A DNA stretch of 64,000 nucleotides, taken from Haberlea rhodopensis. Its lineage: Eukaryota; Streptophyta; Magnoliopsida; Lamiales; Gesneriaceae. The notes under the pieces are model-generated. The model did no database searches. It had not been told where the DNA came from and saw only the letters and a list, made by a program, of their open reading frames with translations. A program made the translations under genes and the position numbers. Shown piece after piece: positions 1-9,900 of this stretch; the stretch's first letter is position 1, and each line of letters starts with the position of its first letter. The stretch spans positions 5,870,821 through 5,934,820 of the forward strand of contig CAJQUN010000003.1 of assembly GCA_907163345.1 (NCBI GenBank), written 5' to 3'.

Positions 1-160
1 AGTCACGAGAATCAAACACGTGACATTGTCTCTGATACCAATTGTAGGATCAAGCGATTGTCGTTTTACCAAAAGATATAGCTGGTGGTAATGGTGCAGC
101 TCTAATCTTTAAACCATATAGCAGTCCAAACGCCACACTTCAATCGTCTCTCCAAACAGA
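1..160 (-). mobile_element. Edge of a minus-strand LTR retroelement (PBS plus LTR end)
   Basis: On the minus strand, bases 40-31 read tggtatcaga, the usual plant primer-binding site complementary to initiator tRNA-Met. Two bases separate it from an LTR end at base 43, where the plus strand reads TGTAGG (minus strand ...CCTACA). The LTR would therefore run rightward from 43 and the internal region leftward out of the window. I cannot find the outer LTR end, so the right limit given is arbitrary. A TATA-like string near 248-256 on the minus strand could belong to this LTR. The PBS-LTR geometry is visible; the family is unknown. Confidence 0.45.
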
Positions 161-410
161 GACAATTATTGCACACAAACAATTTTACTCATAAAAAATT
201 TATGAATTTCACATCACTTCTTTCACGAAACTTCCTGCAACCTTCGTCGTATATAGAGCCATCGTTTTCATACACTAGCAAACCCTACGGGCAAGTACTA
301 CAACGTAGAAAATATTATTTCTCCAAACAACTTAGAAAATATTACGTACTGAATTATGTATAAATTTAATTTCTTGGAAGTACAACTCATATGATATTCT
401 CAAATTCCTT

Positions 411-421
411 CTATATATATA
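411..421 (+). promoter_or_regulatory. TATA-box candidate upstream of the EF-hand gene
   Basis: A ctatatatata string lies about 150 bp before the chosen start codon at 573, a plausible distance for a plant core promoter with a short 5' leader. It could instead be part of the LTR that begins at base 43, because that LTR's outer end was not found. Confidence 0.35.
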
Positions 422-572
422 GCATGCTCTACGTACCCTTTTGCACCACAAAAAGAATGGATAATCAATTGTAAGCACAAAATCCAAATCCGAAGTCCAT
501 TTATTTAATTTTTCTAATGATTTGGTAATATATTTGTATGTACAAGTTTTATATGTTTATATATGCCACAAA

Positions 573-1052
573 ATGTCTCTTCTAACTACAGCTCACTTGC
601 ACCGAATCTTCAACAAGCTTGATAAAAATGGAGATGGCCTGGTGAGCTTGGATGAGCTAATGTGGCTGCTGGAGAAAATCAGTGTGCCTGCCAAACGAGA
701 CGAGCTCGAGCTTCTGGTGGGTGAAAAATGCTTGGACTACATAGATTTTTTGTTCTTTTACCAAACTTTGATCAAGGGCAACATGGTCCAAGAAAAATGT
801 TTGATCGAACATGAAGACGACGTCTCGGAGATGGATCTTCAGAAGGCATTTCGGGTGTTTGATTTGAATGGAGATGGATTCATTTCTTGTGAGGAACTTC
901 AAACTGCTTTGTCAAGATTAGGGTTATGGGATGAACGTTGTGGGCAAGATTGCAAGCATATGATTGACGTGTACGATACTAATTCTGATGGATTTCTTGA
1001 TTTCGAAGAGTTTAAGGATATGATGCTCCTGAAGGATGATGATCAGTTCTAG
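573..1052 (+). CDS. CML44: Calmodulin-like EF-hand protein, CML44-like
   Basis: A single-exon gene for 159 residues, a probable cytosolic calcium sensor. Three canonical EF-hand loops are visible: DKNGDGLVSLDE at residues 17-28, DLNGDGFISCEE at 97-108 and DTNSDGFLDFEE at 135-146. Each has D at position 1, G at 6 and E at 12. The stretch where a second loop would fall (about residues 53-64) has no acidic loop, as expected for the CML43/CML44 branch. The frame is open from an upstream ATG at 522, but the sequence from 522 is low-complexity and hydrophobic. The family N-terminus (M-S-x-L...) begins at 573, so I chose that start. AATAAA at 1102-1107 is a possible polyadenylation signal. The CCCH zinc-finger gene lies downstream in tail-to-tail orientation. 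The CML assignment is strong; the CML44 orthology is from memory of the Arabidopsis protein. Confidence 0.88.
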   Translation: MSLLTTAHLHRIFNKLDKNGDGLVSLDELMWLLEKISVPAKRDELELLVGEKCLDYIDFLFFYQTLIKGNMVQEKCLIEHEDDVSEMDLQKAFRVFDLNGDGFISCEELQTALSRLGLWDERCGQDCKHMIDVYDTNSDGFLDFEEFKDMMLLKDDDQF

Positions 1053-2930
1053 ATCGATGAAGCATGCATTTCTTGATATTTAAGTTTTGATTTGTCAATT
1101 GAATAAAGATCGCTTATAGGAACTTTCTTGGAATACAAAAAGATACGAAAGTGGAGCAAGGGTTTCTTTAAAACAGAAATAGGGGATTTAAGCGCACCAA
1201 GAAAAAAAATATTTGGGTGGAGGGGGGCCAATTATTTTTTATAATACTTAAGGGTTAAAAAAATTAGGGGTGCAAAAAAAAATAAGGGTAAACAATTTTT
1301 TTTGGGGCGCAGACAGTATAGAGACTAGACTAAGACCTACAAATATAAAGATCAAGCAAAAGAGAGTTTAATAACTAACGAATTGTCTGAAAGTTATTTT
1401 ATATGGTTTCTTGACCAGAAGTTGTAATCATTTTTTCCGTTGGAGCAGAAGCTGCTCTAAACATCTCTTGTTCCATCAACATTTTTTTTTTTTTTGAGAA
1501 ATTTGTTCCATCAACTTCACATCATACAAAAATTCTTCATGGGGACATAATTTCCACTCATTTTGAAGCCAATTCTCAACTGGCAAAATGAAGTTGACAT
1601 CATTTTCGACCATCTTTGCCCATGATTTAGATGGAATATTTTGTTCCATTTTTGAATTACTTGACTCACCCTTAAAAACTCCCGATTCTTGATTATTTAA
1701 AAAACCAGATTTAATTAAAGGGTTTTTCGACTTTGATTTTGATTTCTGATTTAAAGACGATTTAGAAGAGACTGGATCCGAATCATCATTTTGGGCACAA
1801 GGTTGAAGATTTGAGATGTCGGATTGAGGACTCAAAGCCTTGCTCGAGGCACCTAAGGGGCTGCTGCCCGGGTTGTCCTATGGCTGCCCGAACTCCCAAG
1901 CACAGTTTCCAAGCAACCTAGAATATTATCATCAAGCTCACAAGGAGGTTCTAGGCTGCCCGATTTGATCAATCACCTCAACCACCAAAGCTCCCTGAAA
2001 CTCTCGACTGCAAATCTGCACCTCGACCACCTCACCATTACTCAATAATTCAGTGTTAGTTGGGATATTAAAAATCCCCAACTACAGCTGAATGAATGGG
2101 TTCAAGTTGGCTAGCTGTGGTGAAAGGCTGGACCAATTCAGCGCACAAATCGCCACCAATAATAGTAGCATTGCAAGCCACATCACTTTCAATATTGAAA
2201 CTTTATGTACCTTCCATGTCCCAAGCTTTAAAATCTGTCGGGCCAACCTCTGCCAAAGAGACATTATTCTGCATTGAAATTGGTAGGGCATGGCTTAAAT
2301 GTTGGTTCTTGAGAAACTTCTTCCATGATAGCATTTGCTACTGTTTCCTTTACCGTAGAAACTCCGAGAGACTCCACATTCACCACTATCAATGGGTCAA
2401 CTTCACTTAGCTTGCAAGACTCCACACCTACATCTACAATTACCCTCGCTCCAATTCAACTACCCCAAATTCATTTTGGGACCGTAGAATCCCACATAAC
2501 AGTCGACCCCACGACCCCAAATGAATTGAGGCTGTTGGATTTACTGTTAGAGCGTCGAATGACACCAGAAATAGATGCGCAGCTGAATAAAAATCTATTT
2601 CCCCGAAACAGATTTGTATCTCACAATCAATTATATATGAAAAACACATCGATTTTTAATCTCAAGAACACTTCTACTTTAAACTGTTCAGTCTTGCTAA
2701 GCTAGCTATAAAATGGTTATATAATTTTTATCCGCCAGATTAAGAGCATGTGATATTTCAGGAACATACATGGTGAGGAAAACAAAACTGACAAATTAAC
2801 AAGTCATTACTTGCAAGTTCAAATAGCTTATTATTTCATTTTATACAATTCCTAATTGGTGACTCGAGATGTTATCATCAATGAGTACAAGTAAAAACAA
2901 AATGAGCCTCCAAATTTATCATGTTTCACG
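1053..2930. other. Intergenic stretch with a possible decayed retroelement
   Basis: No gene is supported here. Between about 1480 and 2700 the minus strand keeps interrupted open stretches rich in S, N and K (including SWAKMVEN near 1620) that resemble the variable N-terminal part of plant LINE ORF1 proteins. I see no zinc knuckle, endonuclease or reverse transcriptase, so this is only a weak guess. The rest is A/T-rich sequence. Confidence 0.25.
1470..1515. repeat. Poly(T) tract between 12-bp direct repeats
   Basis: The string tgttccatcaac occurs at 1470-1481 and again at 1504-1515, flanking a run of T followed by gagaaatt. A direct repeat around a bare poly(A/T) tail is the footprint expected of a severely 5'-truncated LINE- or SINE-type insertion on the minus strand. 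Confidence 0.5.
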
Positions 2931-3028
2931 ACAACAAGGCTTTGCCTAGTGGTTGTTATCTATTTCTCATTGTAAGAGGTATCGAGTTCGAGCCTCCCCT
3001 TCCCCTAAAAAAAAAAAAATTAAAAAAA
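2931..3028 (+). mobile_element. Short tRNA-derived SINE with target-site duplication
   Basis: This is an element of about 98 bp. It has a box-A-like tgcctagtggt, a box-B-like gagttcgagcc and an A-rich tail at 3006-3028. It is flanked by a 15-bp direct repeat with one mismatch: ttatcatgtttcacg (2916-2930) and ttatcatgcttcacg (3029-3043). The head and the tatctatttct core match the minus-strand element at 49888-49984, so both belong to one family. Pol III boxes, a poly(A) tail and a target-site duplication together make the SINE call solid. Confidence 0.75.
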
Positions 3029-3043
3029 TTATCATGCTTCACG

Positions 3044-3906
3044 TTTCAAACATTGGGTTTAGTGTTTTATCTCATTACATTTAATTACTATTCACTTTGC
3101 AAGTTTACGCTTAATGGGATTATCATTTTTTTTTATCAAACAAGGAAATATTTGAATGCCATACTCCATATATGCTGTTACTAATGAGCTAAAAAATTGT
3201 CTAAAGAGCGAAATTGAACACTAAAAATCAAATATTTTAAGTGAAAAAATAACATTTTTTATATTATGTATTACATATAAATAAGCATTTATATATGTAG
3301 TTTAACAAGGAGAGTCAAACATCTCTCAATCGAGAAAATTCTTGTTTGGACCGGGTCTTACCATATACCTACATAAATATATATCTATAGGTTTGTATGA
3401 CCTGATCCATACAAGAATTTCCGACTCAATTGTATACTAGAACATATTATAACACATTGAATCAACGTTCCTTACTCGAGATACTATATAATGTGTGAGC
3501 GATGACATACATTTGTGTGCAGCATATAATAAGACAAGACATCTTTGATCGAGTTTGGTTATATCACATTATTTAGCGCATTAGATAAATTAAATTGGCT
3601 CAAATTCACGCTAAAATAAGCCTTAGAAACTATTTTTTTTCATCTGCTCCATGTTTTCTTACAATTCATGTACATCATCCTATATCTAACCTAAAACTAA
3701 CCTACATATCCATGTTAAGGCTGTGAAAAAAGAGAAAAAGAGATGGAAAAAAAAAATGAAAAAGATCGGCGGCAACAGCATATATCACAAGCAAAACTAC
3801 CAAGGCAAGAGACTACCAAAATCTAGAACAGGGCTATTCCTAACGAGGCTCGGACAAATGAGTTTGATATGCTATACTAGTTCTCGACATATACTTATCT
3901 CAGGGC
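3044..3906. other. Intergenic stretch and 3' side of the zinc-finger gene
   Basis: AT-rich sequence with no supported gene, apart from the foldback at 3327-3431. The part nearest 3906 is probably the 3' untranslated region of the minus-strand zinc-finger gene. I could not pick a convincing polyadenylation signal. Confidence 0.5.
3327..3431. repeat. Imperfect foldback of about 105 bp
   Basis: Two arms of about 45 nt pair around an AT-rich loop (cataaatatatatc). The left arm starts caatcgagaaaattcttgt. The reverse complement of the right arm starts caattgagtcggaaattcttgt. Most positions pair, with a few mismatches and short bulges. It could be a MITE relic or a hairpin transcript source. No target-site duplication was found. 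Confidence 0.5.
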
Positions 3907-6900
3907 CTAGGCATCTTCCATGCCATCATAGCTGATGTCCAAGCTAATGTAATCTGGGAAATTTCCCTCTTCGCAAACTATGGTATCCTCACCTTTTGCA
4001 GAAAGCTTCGCACCAGTAGCCATACTACATTCAGCAACATCAATGAGCCCTCCATCAAAGTATCGACCTCTCACAATCTTTTGCTCGATCACAGGTTTCT
4101 TTTCTGTCTTCTTTTTAGGATGGTGGAGCTTGCATATAGATGATCGACGACAGATACCGGTTGATTCAAAATCAGGACAGACATAGGTGTGTTTCTTCCG
4201 GCACTGCAAGTTTGAAGAAATCATCCATTCACAAGATTTAAGATCAGTGAAGTTGGTGATTTGGTGGAAGAATCTTGAAAATTACAAATAAACCAGACGA
4301 TAGATGTTGCAGCTTCACCGATTATGGGCAGTAGACCATATCTCTTTTTCGTCACGAAATTGGCCACCTTAAGCAGGTTCATGATTCTTAGGCAACCTTT
4401 CTTTCAGGATCAACACACAACTCATCATCAAGGATCAACAAATCCCATAGTTTAACCGCAAAATTCACAATCAAAACCAAGAAGGATATGTTCCGAAAAG
4501 AAAACGTTGAGCCCACCATGCAACACGGCAATTTTTTCTCCGTGATGCGGAGAAGAGAAACCCCGCAATTCAAAATTTTCAATACAGTTTCACGACACTC
4601 TAAACTCTTGTTTCTTTTGGCATACATATGTTTTTTGTTTTTCATTATTGGGAAAACCAGTACAAAAACTGTAGCAAAAACCAGGCCAACCTGTGACGTA
4701 CGCATGATCAAGTATTATGACCCACGATTGACAACAGGGATGAGCCACATAACCCATCTCGGTGTTCTGCAACTGGTCACAGGTTTAATTAAACAAAAAA
4801 AAACATGTACAAGCTACATACCTCATTCCCATCTGCGCAGTAACCCCTGAGAAATCTTTTACAAATTGAGGATTCTGGATTCACATTGACATGTCTATAA
4901 GGACAATTTTCACTAGAGCATGACCCTGAAAAAGAATGTAATGAGAGCTGTATCCCCTTGAAAATTGATTCGGCGCCCATAAAATACACCAAGACTCACC
5001 TTTCAGAAAGTAAGAACAATCTTGCATTCTCTCGGGAAGAACCTGTATGATGGATACCGTCACTACATGTATACAAGAGGAAAAAGGAAGTACCACATGC
5101 TGAGCAGCTCAAGACAAATCATAAAATACCTCGTGAGTTAATTTGCAGTCACTGTCGGTGCACGAATCATTCAAAAATTTAGTGCAGACTGCTATTTTAG
5201 AGGGATCATGGATATAAGGACATTTTCCATCACTCTTGTTGCATTTTCCAAATCTAGTAAAGAACTGACAATATTTTCTCTTTCTAGCCAATCGCAATCT
5301 TGCGGTACGCAAACTCCATCGAACTTTCTCGCTTGCCAGTACACGAGTTCGTTTCTTTGGATCCCTAACCAGCTGGTTACCAGTACCAATTCGAACATAT
5401 CTAACCATAGTTCAACACACTTGTTAAGCATAAACCAATTTTGCTTGAACACAGTAACAATATATGGCTAATATTGATAAGGATACTAAGAGTTTTGTAG
5501 ATCTTAGATTATAGATTTACTTATCTTATATTTAAATTGTAGATTAAGATTATCTTTTATAGCATTCTAAGATAGTAGAACTATTTTCTCCTCTATATAC
5601 AGAGGACATTTCTTTGTATTCAAGTTAAGTTGATAAATTAATAAAAAAGAAGAAGTAGAGAGCACAGACTCTCTCGATTTATTCCTTCTATTTTGCTTTC
5701 ATGGTATCAGAGCCAGAAGATCACATATCAACTTTTTTCTTACAGCAAAATTCTGTGAATTTCGCAGCGTCGTTCGTATAAAACTCGACGTAAATTGCGA
5801 ATAAAGTCTGTGATTTCTACAGTAACTCCGCGGCTTTGCTACAGTATTTTCGCGATTCGGCTACAGTAACTTTCGCTACAGTGCTTCGCGGCGTGCTACA
5901 GCAACTTCGCTACAGTACTTCGCGGCTTGTTACAGTGTGCGCTACAGTAATTTCGCGACTTTGCTACAGTAACTTCGCGATTTTTTCTTCATCATCGTTT
6001 CTCGCAGTAAGTGCGACGTCCTTTGACGTTTTTTTCTTCACGCAGAATCTCGTCAACCTACTGTTGTTTCCAGCACCATAGCAACGTTTTTTTTTTCTCC
6101 CTTAAACATCGGACACAACAAATCTCTAATATTTCTCACATGGCCTCTTCAAACGATAAACCCACTCATATTCCTCCAAATTCAATCGTTGTTGACTCCT
6201 ATTCTTTACAAATTACCAACCACAAATTGACGGGCAGCAACTTTCTTCAATGGTCGAGATCCGTCCAATTGGTAATTCGTGGCAAAGGAAAATACGGCTT
6301 CCTTGATGGGTCTATTCCTCAACCCCCAACCACTGATCCATTGTTTGCTCCTTGGGACGTCCACAATTCCATGGTAATGGCTTGGCTTCTCAATTCCATG
6401 GTTGATAGCATAAGTTCCACATATCTCTTTCACTCCACGGCCAAAGAAATATGGGATGTTGTCTCCCTGGCATACTCTGACCTTGCTGATTCCTCACAAA
6501 TCTTTGAATTGCGAAACCAATCCCGAACTTAAAGCAGGGAGACAAGACAGTGACCGATTATTTTGGTTCCCTCAAGCGGATTTGGCAGGAACTTGATTTG
6601 TTTATGGTTTGCGACTGGAAAGACCCGACTGACGCTGTTCTTTATCGTAATCTGATTGCTAAAGATCGCGTGTATGATTTCTTGGCGGGTCTCGGTCGAG
6701 ATTTGGATGAGGCTCGTGGCCGTATTTTGGGGTTAACTCCGCTGCCTACAATTGATGAGGCGTTTGCAATTATACGTCGGGAGGAGAATCGCCGTCGTGT
6801 GATGCTTTCGCCTACTTTACAGAATCCTGAAGCATCTGCTCTTATTACTCACACTCCGGCTGATTCATCTACTCCACGCACCAAGGATGAGAAACCACGG

Positions 6901-9900
6901 TGTGACCGTTGTAAGCGGCCTTGGCATACTGTCGATACATGCTGGAAAATTCATGGTCAGCCAACAGATTGGGTCCCAAACAGGTTTAAGCCAAAGGATA
7001 GGAAGGCTCCACAGGTTGCTCTTGCATCGGCACAGTCCTCCTCCGATACTTCAATATTGAAAGCCCAACTTGATCATCTTCTCAAATTACTATCGGCCAG
7101 CAGTCAGAATTCCTCCTTAGGTGCCGCCACAGGTACTCTGCACGTTGCCCTTAGTGCTCTCAATCAGCCAGGTGAGCATTGGATCATTGACTCTGGTGCG
7201 TCCAATCACATGTCTTCAACTAAGAATATGTTTACTACATTTCTACCAGTGTTGGCTACTCACCGAGTAAAAATCGCAAATGGTTCTTATGCCCCGGTTG
7301 TTGGTCGTGTCAATATATCCATAACTCCTAATTTAATTCTCGTTGATGTGTTATATGTGCCATCTTTAGCTTGCAATTTGTTGTCAGTCCACAAGTTGAC
7401 CAAAGATTTGGATTATACTGTCTACTTCACACCATCCTCTTGTGTTTTTCAGGACCGGAATTCGAGGAAGAAGATTGGCAGTGCTAAGGCGATTTCAGGT
7501 CTCTACTACCTTCAGGAGGATTCCTTTGTGAGCCATGCTGTCCATACTCCAACATCTCCTCCTTCTCTTTCCCGCGTGCAACAGATTATGCTTCTCCATT
7601 TTAGATTAGGCCATCCAAATTTTGCTTATTTGAAACGTTGGTTTCCTTCTATGTTTAGACACAATGATCTTTTTCAATGTGAGATTTGTCAATTATCAAA
7701 ACATACAAGAGTTTTTTTACCACCGCCCTCTTATAAATCTTCTGCGCCTTTTAATTTAATTCATAGTGATATTTGGGGCCCCTCCCGTCTGTCTACAACT
7801 TCTCATAAGAGGTGGTTCATTACTTTTACGGACGATCATACTCGTGTTTGTTGGGTATACCTTTTAAAAGAAAAATCAGAGGCTGGAATTGTATTTCAAA
7901 ACTTTTATTCGATGGTTAAAACTCAATTTAATACATCGATTAAAATTTTACGTACGGATAATGGCACAAAATTTTTTAACTCCATCTTATCTGTTTTTTT
8001 GACTACCAATGGCATCATTCATCACAGCTCTTGTGTTAACACACCACAACAAAACGGTATTTTCGAACGTAAAAACAGACATCTACTTGAAGTTGCACGC
8101 TCTCTTATGTTCACCTCTAATGTTCCCAAGCTTTTTTGGGGAGATGCACTCCTCACTGCATGCTATTTGATAAATCGGATGCCTTCCCGAGTTCTGAAAT
8201 TTAAGTCCCCCCTTGATTGTCTACATCATGTGTTCCCAGAATATCGGTCTTTCTCACCTCTCGATCTTCGGGTGTTTGGTTGCACTGCATTCGTCCATAT
8301 ACATGACAAAATCGTAGTAAACTAGATCCTCGGTCACACAAATGCATATTTTTGGGTTACTCATCCACCCAAAAAGGGTATCGCTGTTACTCGCCCTCTC
8401 TGCACAAATACTTTCTCTCTCGCGATGTCACTTTCTTTGAATCGGCTCCTTTCTTTCCTAAACCAGACACGATGGCTCATCTTGAGGGGGAGTTTTTTCC
8501 CTCACCTTGCCCAGCTTCTACTCAGCCACAACCTTTTGATTATCTACGAGAAGTCTCTGCCGTGCCTTCACAGCCTCACTTCCCAGACCCTCCGTCCCCT
8601 CCTCTCGAGCAGCTCACGGCAGGGGGAGATTTATTACAGCCGTTCCTTTTCCATTACTCACGCAAAGATCCCTCCAAAAATGTAGCAGAACCTACACCAT
8701 CCATTGGACTTGACACTCAATCTTCTGACTCAAATTCCGCGTCAAATGAGGTACCTACTGAACTTGATACTGATTTATCTCATATACCTAACCTTGAAGA
8801 TCTTGACATCCCTATAGCATTGAGAAAAGGGACTCGGTCATGCACAGAGCATTCTCTTGCCAAATTTGTGTCTTATGGACACTTGTCATCTTCTATCCAA
8901 GCCTTGGTGACTAATCTCTCAAATACTAAGATCCCTATTACAATACAAGAGGCTTGGAGTGACCCGAACTGGAAGAAGGCTATCCTAGAAGAGATGAGAG
9001 CTCTTGAAATGAATGGCACGTGGGAGATTGTAAAAAAACCGAAGGAAAAGACCCCAGTGGGTTGCAAATGGGTCTTCACTGTTAAGTATACGGCTGATGG
9101 ACAAATTGATCGATATAAAGCAAGGTTAGTAGCAAAGGGATATACACAAACATATGACATTGATTACCAAGAAACCTTTGCTCCGGTTGCCAAGATTAAT
9201 ACAGTAAGGGTACTATTATCAATAGCAGCAAATCTTGATTGGCCTCTATATCAATTGGATGTAAAAAATGCTTTTCTGAATGGAGATCTCGAAGAGGAAG
9301 TATACATGACATTACCTCCAGGGTTTGATGAAGAAAGTAGGAGGGATAAGGTCCAAACTGAAGAAATCATTGTACGGGCTAAAACAATCTCCACGGGCTT
9401 GGTTTGATAGATTTACTAAAGCAGTCATGAAACTTGACTATCATCAAGCCAATACTGATCATACATTGTTTTATAGACATAAGAATGGAAAAAAACTCTA
9501 TTAATTGTCTATGTGGATGATATCATACTCACAGGTGATGATCAAGAAGAAATAGAAAGGTTGAAAGGAAGGCTTGCAGCTGAATTTGAAATGAAGGATT
9601 TGGGTAAATTGAGGTATTTCCTTGGGATGGAAGTGGCGAGGAACAAATCTGGAATTTCTGTCTCTCAACGAAAGTATGTAATAGATCTTCTAAAGGAGAC
9701 AGGGATGCTTGGGTGCAAACCAGTTGATACTCCGATGGATTCTAATGTAAAGCTAGGAGAAACTATGAGCAGCAATCCCGTTGATAAGGGAAGATATCGT
9801 CTAGTGGGGAAACTAATCTATCTTTCTCACACTAGACCAGATATAGCTTTCCCAGTGAGTTGTGTAAGCCAGTTCATGCATGCCCCATTGGAGGAACACA

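Noticed and set aside
169..363. 64-codon plus-strand frame
   Set aside because: Low-complexity sequence within a probable LTR, no homologous features and no regulatory context.
2096..2705. Plus-strand frames of 104 and 126 codons
   Set aside because: No motif; the opposite strand shows equally weak retroelement-like composition, so neither is supported.
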